Under the pieces are notes generated by a model. The model was not told the origin of the DNA. It worked only from the letters and a program-made list of their open reading frames with translations, and made no database searches. A DNA stretch of 64,000 bases from contig NZ_FOFI01000005.1 in NCBI RefSeq assembly GCF_900110605.1, positions 1 through 64,000 on the forward strand, in the 5' to 3' direction. This document shows, in pieces, positions 45,484 through 54,994 of the stretch; position 1 is the first letter of the stretch, and every line of letters begins with the position of its first letter. Source of the stretch: Epilithonimonas lactis (GTDB lineage Bacteria > Bacteroidota > Bacteroidia > Flavobacteriales > Weeksellaceae). Position numbers and translations under genes: made by a program.

Positions 45484-47340
45484 TTAGTTTTTATTATATA
45501 TTTTTGTGCATTCTTTTTCTATAAGATCAGAACTTGCATTATTATTGATTAATGTATTTAGGCGTTTCAATTTTAATGGTTCGGGTAATGGTAGTGATTC
45601 TAATTCATACGCAGATACCGCAACGCTCCCGCTGATTGTCGTGAATGCATCGTTAACAACTCTGCTATTTAAGAAAGTTGATAATGTTTTAAGGTTTACA
45701 AGAGGATTAGCGACCGTTGCAATAATCATATTCAAATGATTTTCAATAATTACCGCTGTATATTTTTCAATCAATTCATCTGGAAGTACCGATGTGATCA
45801 ATCTTTTCTCCTGCTCTTTAGAAGTAGTTCGTTGCAACAAAACACAAGAGTTTTTGGTCTTCAGGAAATCCTCACCATCTTTAGATTGGAACCATTTTTT
45901 ATGATTTTTCTTCTCTGCTTTAAGCTGAAAATTCCCATCCTTTGAAACGGCTTCAGCCCAAATTATGGGAAAAGAATTTCCGTTTTTTTTATCAGATAAT
46001 TGTTTTTTATGTCTGTTCCAAACCAATTGCCCCGTGCTTACTTTATATCCGTAAGTAACAAGACTATCGTTCATGTTGGACATTGATGCTACAATTTTAG
46101 CATGTTTTATATTTCGTGGTAATATCCATGGAGAGCCTTTATCAATAGGTAATTCATACTTACCAGCCGAAGAAATCTTTAATTTGCCATTAGGTAAAGT
46201 CGCAATCTCGCTAATCTCTACAACTGGGATTTCGTCAGACAATTGACTTTTCTTTTTATACACTGCCAATAGGGTTTCTTGGAGCACATCTTCAAATACT
46301 CCCTTTCTACCAGCAACAAAATCAATCGTTACAGGGCTAGTTTCTTTTCGAATGAACATTCTCAATTTTTTAAAATATTCACCAGAAAGATAACTCGTAG
46401 GTGTAAGATACCCTATAACCCCACCGGGTTTAACAAGATTGATCGCTAAATGAGTAAATATGCCATATAGATTTGCGTGACCAAAAAGACTGTCCTCGTA
46501 TTCTTCTCTTACTTCTTTAGTCAATGTCAGTTTACCGTAAGGGGGATTTCCAATGACAACATCAAATGCTCTTCGGTTGGCTTTATTTGAAAAAAAAGTG
46601 ATTGTATCACAGATCGTTACCATAGATTTGATACGACGACCCGCTAAGTTCATAATATCTTTTACTGCAATTTGTAAAAATATTTCTGTTAACCATGCTG
46701 AAAATGGGTCAATTTCATAACCCATTAGGTTTTGTTCCAGATGTTGTAATTGTTCTTCAGGTGACAGATAATGAATTGCAGAGAGTATACGAAGAGCTAT
46801 TGGTGCCAAAAATGCACCACCCCCGCATGCCGGATCGGCTACAGAACAAGATGCCCAATCTACTCCAGCACTTTCCACACCGTTTAATAGTCTGTCCGTA
46901 AGTGCAGGTGGAGTATAAAACACACCGTTATCTGATCTCATTTTTTCCGGAAGGATACTGGTGTATAAATTTCCTAACTCATATGAGGCTTTAATTACGT
47001 CTAGTTCAGCGGCAGCCTTGCCGATAACGTTGGCAACCGCTTCGATACTATCGTCAAATTCAACAAATGGTAACTCAATTCGACTGAGTTGTATCGGAAA
47101 AGATTGTAAAGAAAAATTTCGATTCGAATTCCAATATGAATTAATAACACGTTGCATGAAGTATTGCACTGTGGGGAGTCTTACCTCATCTTCAAATTGT
47201 TTTACCCAAGCTTTAGCCATAACCCTCCCACTGACCAAAGTTTTTGAAGGGTCTTTATCTGTGTTATTCAAAACAGCTAAAATCTCCTTTGTGATAGTTG
47301 ATTTAACTGTAGTTTTTTTATGGCTTAATAGAGTACTCAT
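45484..47340 (-). CDS. N6-adenine DNA methyltransferase of the BsuBI/PstI-type system
   Basis: The start at 47340 (MSTLLSHKKTTVKS) is used because the upstream frame opens only with TTG. Motif I is ADPACGGGAFLAPIALRIL, and the catalytic motif IV is VIGNPPYGKLTLTKE, followed by a target-recognition region and HLNMIIATVANPLVNLKTLS. It is a class I SAM-dependent adenine methylase of 618 residues, longer than the classic 500-residue partners of BsuBI/PstI. It protects the host from the adjacent nuclease. Confidence 0.9.
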   Translation of the reverse strand: MSTLLSHKKTTVKSTITKEILAVLNNTDKDPSKTLVSGRVMAKAWVKQFEDEVRLPTVQYFMQRVINSYWNSNRNFSLQSFPIQLSRIELPFVEFDDSIEAVANVIGKAAAELDVIKASYELGNLYTSILPEKMRSDNGVFYTPPALTDRLLNGVESAGVDWASCSVADPACGGGAFLAPIALRILSAIHYLSPEEQLQHLEQNLMGYEIDPFSAWLTEIFLQIAVKDIMNLAGRRIKSMVTICDTITFFSNKANRRAFDVVIGNPPYGKLTLTKEVREEYEDSLFGHANLYGIFTHLAINLVKPGGVIGYLTPTSYLSGEYFKKLRMFIRKETSPVTIDFVAGRKGVFEDVLQETLLAVYKKKSQLSDEIPVVEISEIATLPNGKLKISSAGKYELPIDKGSPWILPRNIKHAKIVASMSNMNDSLVTYGYKVSTGQLVWNRHKKQLSDKKNGNSFPIIWAEAVSKDGNFQLKAEKKNHKKWFQSKDGEDFLKTKNSCVLLQRTTSKEQEKRLITSVLPDELIEKYTAVIIENHLNMIIATVANPLVNLKTLSTFLNSRVVNDAFTTISGSVAVSAYELESLPLPEPLKLKRLNTLINNNASSDLIEKECTKIYNKN

Positions 47341-47563
47341 AATATATTTCAAATATAGCTAAACTGTAATCTTTGGACAAGAAACTTCTTAAGAATCGTC
47401 TTTTGCAAAGCTAGGTTCCTAATGCGACAAATTATGACGTATTAAATAAATATTTTTATCATAAAACTAATCGGGCGAATAAAAACAGTCGTAAACCATC
47501 AACTAATATCATGAAATATATTTAATATTAAAATAGCCTGTACACCATAATTCTATTTACCGA

Positions 47564-47782
47564 TTACTCAAGAAGAATTTCTACAGAAGATTCTCTGCTG
47601 TCTTTATACAGAAACCATGAGATGTTGATGATTTTGAGATAATCATTTTGGGCTCCAAGCTGTTTATGTTGTTTTTCGGATAAAAGTTCAGTGGTTGAAA
47701 TGTATTCTCCAATATGGGGAAGGAATGGGAGGTCCCATTTGATTTCCACTGATGAATGTTTATAACATAAAAACACTTTCAT
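47564..47782 (-). CDS. Small uncharacterised ICE protein
   Basis: 72 residues: MKVFLCYKHSSVEIKWDLPF, then GEYISTTELLSEKQHKQLGA and YLKIINISWFLYKDSRESS. No family is recognised. Alternating hydrophobic strands suggest a compact beta domain. It lies between the restriction-modification pair and topB, 37 bases downstream of topB, and probably belongs to the topB operon. Confidence 0.65.
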   Translation of the reverse strand: MKVFLCYKHSSVEIKWDLPFLPHIGEYISTTELLSEKQHKQLGAQNDYLKIINISWFLYKDSRESSVEILLE

Positions 47783-47819
47783 ATTTTTTTATTCTAAGAT
47801 ACTTATTTTCAAAATAAAT

Positions 47820-49949
47820 TTAGTGATCTGGGAATTCAAATATGGTATGGTGATCCTCTTTCAAAACGATGTAGGCACTGAACTGTTTGCCGTTTTTGGC
47901 CTTCATATTTTTGATGAGCGAGGTTTTTCTGTTGTTGATCAGTGAAGTGATCTGCTGTATGTTGAGCGTTATTCCACAAACGTTTCTGAACTGCACCCAG
48001 TTGCATTGCTCATCAGGACATTTGATGATATTATCTTTAATGATGAGGTTGTGCTGTTGACATCTTGGGCATTTGAGTTGGGGGATATTTTCTTGAAGGA
48101 TGGATAGTGACAATAGTTCTTTGGTGATCTCTTTTGTGTAGTCTTTAATATCCATGATGAATTGTTTTGAATTGAGCTCACCTTTCTCGATCTTGTCCAA
48201 TGCCATCTCCCACTCTGCGGTCATATGGACGTTGGCTATTTTTTGGTCTTTGACAAGATCAAAAACTTTCAGTCCTTTTTCGGTTGGAATTAAAGCTTTG
48301 CTTTTTCTGATGATATAGCTCCTGCTAAGCAAAGTCTCAATAATAGAGGCTCTTGTGGCAGGTGTGCCGATCCCTGTACTTGAAATGGCTTTTTGCTGTT
48401 CTTTATCTTCAATTGTCCTTCCTGCATTTTCCATCGCCGACAACAGATCGGCCTCACTGTATAATTTGGGAGGTCGCGTTGTTTTTTCCGAAAGGTCCGC
48501 TTGTGAGATCTTGAGTTCATCTCCTGCCTTGAACTCAGGAAGGTCAATGAGGGGTTCTTCAACGCTATTGTTGTTATGATTATTGGGGACTTTGCTGTCC
48601 TCAGTTTTATTGTCGCTGTTTTCTGAAACGATGCCTTTGATGGCCCGCCAGCCTTTGGTCAGTATTTTGGATCCTTTAATAAGGAACTCATAGTGATGTA
48701 CTTTGACCATAATATGGCTGACCTCTTTGGAACAATGCTCTGAGAGTGATTCAAGAAGACGGTAGGCGATCATATCGTAGATGGCTTTTTCTGTTGCAGT
48801 AAGCGCGGATGGTATCTTCGTAGTGATCAATAGTCCGTGGTGGTCGGTCACTTTCAGGTCATTCACCATCCGTTTGTTAAAACTGCCAAATTTCAGGGTT
48901 GACACGGCATCTTTGAATTGATCGACGGTATTCAGGATCCTGACCAGTTCCGGGATCTCTGCCCAAAGGTCTTCGGGAATATATTTGCTGCCGGTTCTCG
49001 GATAGGTGATGAATCGCTTTTCATACAGCGCCTGAGCAGTCTGCAGAACCTCGTCAGCAGACATACCCAGCTTTCTGTTGGATTCCTTCTGAAGTTCGGT
49101 CAGGTCAAAAAGTACGGGAGATGATTCTTGTACTGTCTTGACGGATACATCTTCAACAGTAGCTTTGCCTTCCCGCTCTATAGATTTTAGGATCTGTTCT
49201 GCCTGCTTTTTGTCCTCCCATTGTTCATTGGACTGGCTGGTAAAGTCCAGATAATCTTTGCGGTGCTTCAACTGGATCTGCCAGTATTTTGTGTGTGTGA
49301 AATTCTGATGGTCTTCGAATCTCTTGCAGATCAGGGCCAGTGTCGGGGTCTGTACTCTTCCCAAAGAATAGACATCCAGATGGGCGGCAATGCTCAAGGC
49401 CTGCGTAGCGTTGATTCCGACCAGCCAGTCTGCTTCGCTTCTGGATTTGGCGGCATTATATAAGCCGTTGAACGCTGAACCTGGCTGGAGCTTTTTAAAA
49501 CCGTCCTGTATGGCCTTTTCTGTCAGAGAGCTGATCCATAATCTTTCAAAGGGTTTGTTGCATTGGAGATAGTGATAAATATACCGGAAGATCAACTCTC
49601 CTTCCCTTCCTGCATCGGTTGCGACAATGATGCTGTCGCATCGATCAATGACATTTTGTAAGATCTTTAGCTGTTTCAGTGCGGAAGGATCAGGCTGATA
49701 GCCTTTTTGATTTGGCTTTTTAATGAGTCTGGGTATCAATAGGAATGGGTCTGGAAAGATTGGCAAAGAGGCTTTGTCAAAGCCTCTTATACCATAATCC
49801 TCCGGCATTTCCAATGATACCAAATGACCCAATGCCCAGGTCACGCAATACCCGTTGCCTTCCAGGTAACCGTCTTTTCTTTCATTGGCATTTAATAATT
49901 GTGCGATCTCTCTTGCGACACTGGGCTTTTCTGCGATGATAGCTTTCAT
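47820..49949 (-). CDS. topB: DNA topoisomerase III (type IA)
   Basis: 709 residues. The N-terminal TOPRIM domain starts MKAIIAEKPSVAREIAQ and has DAGREGELI at 112-120. The active-site Tyr316 lies in RFITYPRTGSKYIP. The C terminus carries a four-Cys zinc-finger-like segment (LKCPRCQQHNL, then IKCPDEQCNWVQF). ICE-borne topB homologues accompany conjugative transfer modules and probably resolve single-strand intermediates. It follows the DUF3945 gene by 42 bases. Confidence 0.94.
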   Translation of the reverse strand: MKAIIAEKPSVAREIAQLLNANERKDGYLEGNGYCVTWALGHLVSLEMPEDYGIRGFDKASLPIFPDPFLLIPRLIKKPNQKGYQPDPSALKQLKILQNVIDRCDSIIVATDAGREGELIFRYIYHYLQCNKPFERLWISSLTEKAIQDGFKKLQPGSAFNGLYNAAKSRSEADWLVGINATQALSIAAHLDVYSLGRVQTPTLALICKRFEDHQNFTHTKYWQIQLKHRKDYLDFTSQSNEQWEDKKQAEQILKSIEREGKATVEDVSVKTVQESSPVLFDLTELQKESNRKLGMSADEVLQTAQALYEKRFITYPRTGSKYIPEDLWAEIPELVRILNTVDQFKDAVSTLKFGSFNKRMVNDLKVTDHHGLLITTKIPSALTATEKAIYDMIAYRLLESLSEHCSKEVSHIMVKVHHYEFLIKGSKILTKGWRAIKGIVSENSDNKTEDSKVPNNHNNNSVEEPLIDLPEFKAGDELKISQADLSEKTTRPPKLYSEADLLSAMENAGRTIEDKEQQKAISSTGIGTPATRASIIETLLSRSYIIRKSKALIPTEKGLKVFDLVKDQKIANVHMTAEWEMALDKIEKGELNSKQFIMDIKDYTKEITKELLSLSILQENIPQLKCPRCQQHNLIIKDNIIKCPDEQCNWVQFRNVCGITLNIQQITSLINNRKTSLIKNMKAKNGKQFSAYIVLKEDHHTIFEFPDH

Positions 49950-49991
49950 ATCTTTGGGTTTATTGTGGTTGGAATTGTTTTGATTTTTTGG

Positions 49992-51446
49992 TTACATCTT
50001 GCGTCCTTTAGATCTGACCGGTTTCTTTTGCTGGGCTTCCTGTTGCTTGTTGGCAGGCTGTTGCTGTTTGGAATCTAAAGGCTCTTTGAGATTCTTGGTG
50101 GCTTCATTCGTCTTGCCATCGGAATTGACCGCTTTCTGGGTCTTATGGTCTTCTGATGTTTGGGCTTTTTCTTTCAATTTGTTGGGGTTGGTAAAAGAAA
50201 AATCCGTTTTAGATGTTTCCTTGTTGAAGGTGATATAGCCTTGATAGGCTTTTCCTTTGCCGTCTACAAGACCATCCACATACACCGTCTGCCCCGCTTT
50301 GAATTTGTCGTATTGTGCATCGTCCAGCTCTTTTCCTCGGAATACTCTTGGGGCTTCCCCATCATTATTCTGAGTTTGCTGCTGTGATTGGTTTTGTTGC
50401 TGTGATTGTTGCTGGTTCTGATTGTTGTTAAAGATGAATTCGACATAGCGTTTGTCAGCGTTGAACTGTACAGTAGCATCAAACAGTTCTCCTTTTTTGG
50501 AGGTCATTCCTTCCAGATAAAGTGGCTTACCTTCGAGTAAGGTCTGCTTCTGGTGATCATCCAGCTTGATGCCCTTGATCTCATCCGGGATCTTCATATA
50601 CTCTGCCCTGTACGCAACCAATTCATTGGTCAGTCGGTCACGGCTGATGACTGATGGGATGATCTCATCGGTCTTGGGGTTGACCAGATCGACGACCCTT
50701 CCCATATTGCCACTTTCTTTAAGGTTTTTCTTGTCTTCATCGGTGAACTCGTGACCGAGGAACTTGAGGTTGTAGTTCGGCTCTTTGCGAATGCCGTGCA
50801 GGTTAACGGCTACCTCGCCGTTGTCTGCTGTCTGAAGGGATAGACGGACATCCATTTTGCTGACCGCTGTTCCCAGATTGATCGTCACGGGGATGAGCGT
50901 ATTGGTCTTGAAGCCTCTGAGAAGTGGATCCAAAGCATTCATCTTTTCGAGCTTTTCCTGATTAAGCCCGAATTTTTCCATTGTCTTCCAGTCGATCTGT
51001 TCCGGCTGAAAACGGTATTCCTGAGTTTCTGTGTTGTTTTCCATTGTATTCTGATTTTTTAATGGGTTAGTATTGTTTGGTAAGACTTCGTATTCCTTCA
51101 GCTTTTCTTTTTCTTCCGGGGAGGCCTGATCGATATACTGCTGAAGATCCTTTGCTGTATTGACAGCATCGTATTCCGAGACCTTGAAGAAATTAAATTG
51201 CGACGGGTTCTTCAGCTGCCTGTAGAAATTGGAGAAGAAGTTGGAGAACAAATCGCCGTGCTTGTCAACCCGGATCAGCTGGTCATTTTCCTTCATCTCT
51301 TTTGGCGGAACCTTTTGCAGACTTCCATCCTCGCTTACGCCTTTGACCATCTCGATTTTATTGGTGTCCTTCTTCATAACCAAAAGGGTGTCCGATACCG
51401 GTTTGATCGCATTAGCGTTAGCGGCTGGCTTTGTTATTTCCTCCAT
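49992..51446 (-). CDS. DUF3945 domain-containing ICE protein
   Basis: The ATG at 51446 (MEEITKPAANANAIKPVSD) is chosen over an upstream one that adds 15 residues without conservation value. The centre carries a DUF4099-like part (QIDWKTMEKFGLNQEKLEKM, TLIPVTINLG) and DUF3945-like repeats (LGHEFTDEDKKNLKESGNMG, then ELDDAQYDKFKAGQTVYVDG). A poly-Gln stretch and a Lys-rich C terminus ending KPVRSKGRKM follow. The family is a hallmark of Bacteroidetes ICEs next to topB; its role is unknown. It is 484 residues. Confidence 0.88.
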   Translation of the reverse strand: MEEITKPAANANAIKPVSDTLLVMKKDTNKIEMVKGVSEDGSLQKVPPKEMKENDQLIRVDKHGDLFSNFFSNFYRQLKNPSQFNFFKVSEYDAVNTAKDLQQYIDQASPEEKEKLKEYEVLPNNTNPLKNQNTMENNTETQEYRFQPEQIDWKTMEKFGLNQEKLEKMNALDPLLRGFKTNTLIPVTINLGTAVSKMDVRLSLQTADNGEVAVNLHGIRKEPNYNLKFLGHEFTDEDKKNLKESGNMGRVVDLVNPKTDEIIPSVISRDRLTNELVAYRAEYMKIPDEIKGIKLDDHQKQTLLEGKPLYLEGMTSKKGELFDATVQFNADKRYVEFIFNNNQNQQQSQQQNQSQQQTQNNDGEAPRVFRGKELDDAQYDKFKAGQTVYVDGLVDGKGKAYQGYITFNKETSKTDFSFTNPNKLKEKAQTSEDHKTQKAVNSDGKTNEATKNLKEPLDSKQQQPANKQQEAQQKKPVRSKGRKM

Positions 51447-51545
51447 CACAATTAATTTTGATGAGACGAAAATAAGTGCACCTGCGGTCAAACTTTAAAT
51501 AATGGTATTGGAGATGTTTTCTTGGCTGTTGATGTCTCTGCTCAA

Positions 51546-51827
51546 TTACGAACTAAGGCATTCCCTGATCAGCTGATGGACATCGGACAGCTTGTAATAG
51601 AGTTTGCCGCTGATGGTGTAGTACGGTAGCTTCTTATCGGTGCGGTAGCGCTGCAATGATCTTGAACTGATCTTTAAGAGTTGCAACACGTCCTGATTGT
51701 CAAGCAGCACTTCGCCGTCGATCTCTATGAATCTGGACTGGCTGGATGACACTTGTTCTTTGAGGATGTCGAATCGTTCCATGATCCTTTCCATCCAGGC
51801 TATAAATTCTGTTCTTTCGGTATTCAT
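51546..51827 (-). CDS. Excisionase-like helix-turn-helix protein
   Basis: 93 residues with an HTH_17/MerR-like motif (LLDNQDVLQLLKISSRSLQR, then YRTDKKLPYYTISGKLYYKL). The first third is a short helix. Such proteins act as recombination directionality factors or regulators in ICEs of this class. It lies upstream of the DUF3945-topB genes in the same direction and could control them. It probably marks the conserved right part of the backbone. Confidence 0.82.
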   Translation of the reverse strand: MNTERTEFIAWMERIMERFDILKEQVSSSQSRFIEIDGEVLLDNQDVLQLLKISSRSLQRYRTDKKLPYYTISGKLYYKLSDVHQLIRECLSS

Positions 51828-52028
51828 AACGGTGAATTTTTGATGTTAAATGGTATGAACAGTTGATCAACTTTTTATTAGGGTAAAGTTGGAAATTGAA
51901 CATCACATAAAATCACTACCTTTTCGTAGTACCGAAAAGATTTATATCGCTAAACATATTTAATTAAAACATAACACATTGATTATTAATTTTTTGTACA
52001 TTTATATTGAACCAAAAAAACTAACCCC

Positions 52029-53195
52029 ATGAAAAAACTATTCTTCCTATTTCTCGCTATGGCGGGTCTTTCTCCAGGTCAGGATGTTTTGCTTTCAGAT
52101 ATTGATCCATCCAATTTTAATCAGGATTTCTCAAAATACGATCAAAAGACGGCATTGTTTTGTGCGCAAATTTCCGAAGTTGCCTATTAGAATGAGCGCA
52201 ATATTGAAATTCTCAAGCAACAGGTCAATCAAAATTATCCGGAAAACAAAATTACTTATGCCTTAATTGATGATTCGTATGGTATACATCACAACCAGGT
52301 TTTGTTATGGGCAAACAAGGATTTTATGGTTATTGCTTTCAGAGGTACCGAACCTTCTGTTCTTAAAGACTGGCTCACGGACTCAAAATATTGGAATTAT
52401 GAAAATTCGAAAGGTTTTAATGACGAGTTGTCCAATATGCCGGCAGGACACGGTGGGTTCAGAAGGTCTCTGATGCGTTTGATGCAAAAGGAAAATTTGG
52501 TCGAGAAGATCAAAAATAAAATTATGGAAGTGGATCCACAAGCTGATACGAGAACTTTTCCTATCTATTTAACAGGGCATTCTCTTGGTGCGGCCTTAGC
52601 ACAGTTATTTATTCTTCCACTCCAATATCATCAGCTTAACTTTAAAGGTGCTTATCATTTTGCACCACCTTTGGCTGTTACCTGTCAGATCAATGCTGAA
52701 TTGCGGGAGAAATATGGTTCTATCGTCTATGATATTGTTAACTATAAAGACTATGTGCCCAGAGCAGGTCGTAATGGAACAGCACATTTCGGAAAGTTCT
52801 ACCGGATCTGTGATGACGGCTATGTTTATAAAGAACAGGAAGCCTATGTCAAATTCATTTTCTCCGAATATTTTACTGAATTTAAGTTACACGCCCTGAA
52901 GAGTCATATTGAGATGCTCAGAAAAGATGAAAATACGGGTGTACTGATCGATCAAAGGTCAGCAGGTCATTTTCCATGTATCGAGCTCAAGGGAAAAGTA
53001 AGGGAATTATGTCAATATTTAGCTGATCTTTTATTTAAAAAAATAATACCCGGATCCCTATATAGCCATAATTGTCATAAAAAATCCCCAAATGATATGG
53101 GGATAAAAACTAATAACCATGAAAACCTTTTTACAAGTATTTCCTTTGCAAAATTATGGAAACTAAATACATTTGAAGATGATCAATGGTGTTAA
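52029..53195 (+). pseudogene. Class 3 lipase-like protein with a premature TAG
   Basis: The frame starts at 52029 (MKKLFFLFLAMAGLSPGQ, a signal peptide), runs to SEVAY and meets TAG at 52188-52190. It then resumes NERNIEILKQQVNQ with no further stop to 53195. The catalytic part is intact: VIAFRGTEPSVLKDWLTD, the nucleophile elbow YLTGHSLGAALAQLF, and PRAGRNGTAHFGKFYRI. It should be a secreted lipase of the class 3 type. The 3' end runs through repeat copy 2 into unrelated sequence, so the original C terminus may also be lost. Any product now could start only internally near 52302 or 52326. Confidence 0.78.
53084..53126. repeat. Hairpin-leader repeat, copy 2
   Basis: ATCCCCA (53084-53090) and TGGGGAT (53098-53104) form a hairpin; 53098-53126 is identical to 39129-39157. 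The ATG at 53119 opens a 15-residue frame (MKTFLQVFPLQNYGN). It lies within the lipase run-out. Confidence 0.6.
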
Positions 53196-53252
53196 TTGTA
53201 TTTTAAAAAAGACCTGATTATCTTAATGTTTCCTAAAAAAGCAATCATTTTT

Positions 53253-53281
53253 CTTGTCATCAACTGATCTTTGATGACAAG
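53253..53281. terminator. Inverted repeat between converging genes
   Basis: CTTGTCATCAA and TTGATGACAAG form a perfect 11-pair stem with a seven-base loop, located between the lipase pseudogene and the DJ-1/PfpI gene. T tracts are poor, so its strength as a terminator is uncertain. Confidence 0.5.
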
Positions 53282-53303
53282 ATCTATTTCTGAATGAAAT
53301 GGT

Positions 53304-53981
53304 CTATATCAATTTCAATAATTCCTCTGCCACTTTCTCAGATGATGCAGGATTCTGTCCTGTGATCAGTCTTCCGTCAACAATCGCATAAGGATTCCAG
53401 TCTTCGATCTTACTATAAAGGCCGCCATTCTCTTTCAACATATCTTCTACCAGAAAGGGAACAACATCAGTCAATTGTACTGCCTCTTCCTCAGTATTGG
53501 TGAATCCAGTCACATTTTTATCCTTTACCAGATACTCACCGTCTATTTTCACATCCTTCAGAACTCCGGGTGCGTGGCAAACGAATGCTACAGGCTTACC
53601 GTTGGTATAAAAATCAACTATAAGGTCTTGTGAAACCTTATCTTCAGCCAGATCCCACAAAGGACCGTGTCCACCAGGATAAAATACCGCATCAAAATCT
53701 TCACTTTTAACCTCCGATAATTTATGGGTGTTTTTTAATTTATTCTTTAAAACCTCATCATTGTCCATTCTGCGTGTGGCATCCGTTTGAGATGAGGGAT
53801 CTTCACTTTTCGGATCGATCGGCGGTTGACCTCCCTTTGGAGATACCAGTGTTATTTCAACTCCTTTATCAGACAGTGCATAATAAGGGGCAGCCAATTC
53901 TTCGGTCCAGAATCCTGTCTTCAAACCAGTATTTCCTAATTCGTCGTGACTCGTTAACACGAATAAAACTTTTTTGCTCAT
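53304..53981 (-). CDS. DJ-1/PfpI-family glutamine amidotransferase-like protein
   Basis: 225 residues with the class 1 amidotransferase-like fold of Hsp31/DJ-1 proteins. The nucleophile Cys135 is in VAFVCHAPGVL and Glu28 in GFWTEELAAPYY; YPGGHGPLWDL near 101 is the oxyanion loop. Members detoxify glyoxals or act as chaperones. It is a single-gene unit, probably a stress cargo gene. Confidence 0.88.
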   Translation of the reverse strand: MSKKVLFVLTSHDELGNTGLKTGFWTEELAAPYYALSDKGVEITLVSPKGGQPPIDPKSEDPSSQTDATRRMDNDEVLKNKLKNTHKLSEVKSEDFDAVFYPGGHGPLWDLAEDKVSQDLIVDFYTNGKPVAFVCHAPGVLKDVKIDGEYLVKDKNVTGFTNTEEEAVQLTDVVPFLVEDMLKENGGLYSKIEDWNPYAIVDGRLITGQNPASSEKVAEELLKLI

Positions 53982-54116
53982 TTTTATATCTATTTAATTT
54001 AGTACTACAAAGTTGGAATTTATCTGTGTTTTAAACACAGGACCCAAATCACTATTTTAATGTGATCTGGATCACACTAGTTTTGATACGCAGACAAATG
54101 AAAATTATCTTATGTG

Positions 54117-54329
54117 TCATAGAGTTCCTTTATTCTGGAATACGCTAAGACCTTCTATCTTGTTATTGATGGTCTTATATACGATCTCAACTGAAAAACT
54201 TGACAGCTCATACAATACAAACTTTAGTCCATCCTTAGAGGTTTCACTGATGACCCTTCCTTCGGCCAAGGCCAATTCGTATTGAGATTGAGTGGGTAGA
54301 TTTTTAAAATCGTAGTAAGAAATAGACAT
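54117..54329 (-). CDS. Small uncharacterised protein next to alkB
   Basis: 70 residues: MSISYYDFKNLPTQSQYELA, then EGRVISETSKDGLKFVLYEL and SFSVEIVYKTINNKIEGLSV. It is soluble and beta-rich; no family is named with certainty. It follows alkB by 32 bases in the same direction and is likely in the same S24-controlled unit. Confidence 0.62.
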   Translation of the reverse strand: MSISYYDFKNLPTQSQYELALAEGRVISETSKDGLKFVLYELSSFSVEIVYKTINNKIEGLSVFQNKGTL

Positions 54330-54361
54330 ATAACTATTATTTAATTTTATTTTTTATGATA

Positions 54362-54973
54362 TTATAGTTCACTGATCAATCGGAATGTTAGATTAATACG
54401 TTCCTTCATACGTACAGTAGATTTGGCGATCCGGTGTTCCCAGTTTTCCTGCAGGTCACCTTTCATAATAAGGAGTGAACCATTAGGAAGCGGCAGACCG
54501 TATTTGCTTTGATGATGGTCTTTTTTTCTAAAATCAAAGTTTCTTGTTTCGCCTAAACTAATGGATGCAATAACAGGACGCTTTCCATACCTGCTTTCCT
54601 TATCCCTATGCCAGGCCACGGAATCATTATTGTCCCGATACAGGTTTAATAGAACCCCATTGAACTTATAACCGAATTCTTGTTCAATTCTTTCTTTTAA
54701 TGCCAGCAACTCCGAAGTCCAGGGATTGGTACCGAATGTATTATTATCAGCCGATTCGTAAGATTTTTTGTCATCACCATACCAAGCGGTCAGTCGTGGT
54801 GTTATGACCGTCTTATCATACATCTTCTGAGTTCGCTGTTCCCATGGCGCTGTTTGAAGCAGATGATCTTTTAACCGATCTGCCTCTTCCTTGTTCAGGA
54901 AATTCTCCCGGTACTCCAAAAGGTCTTTTGGAAACTCGTAAAATTCTTCTGTATCAAATAAACTAAGCTGCAT
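54362..54973 (-). CDS. alkB: Alpha-ketoglutarate-dependent dioxygenase AlkB-like
   Basis: 203 residues with the AlkB iron-binding residues His122 and Asp124 (WHRDKESRYG) and His180 (NWEHRIAKS). PRLTAWYGD and INLTFR complete the family pattern. It reverses alkyl damage on DNA or RNA bases. It starts 21 bases after the S24 repressor gene, in the same direction, so the repressor probably controls it. Confidence 0.92.
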   Translation of the reverse strand: MQLSLFDTEEFYEFPKDLLEYRENFLNKEEADRLKDHLLQTAPWEQRTQKMYDKTVITPRLTAWYGDDKKSYESADNNTFGTNPWTSELLALKERIEQEFGYKFNGVLLNLYRDNNDSVAWHRDKESRYGKRPVIASISLGETRNFDFRKKDHHQSKYGLPLPNGSLLIMKGDLQENWEHRIAKSTVRMKERINLTFRLISEL

Positions 54974-54994
54974 GGGAATATTGATTGAAAAAAA

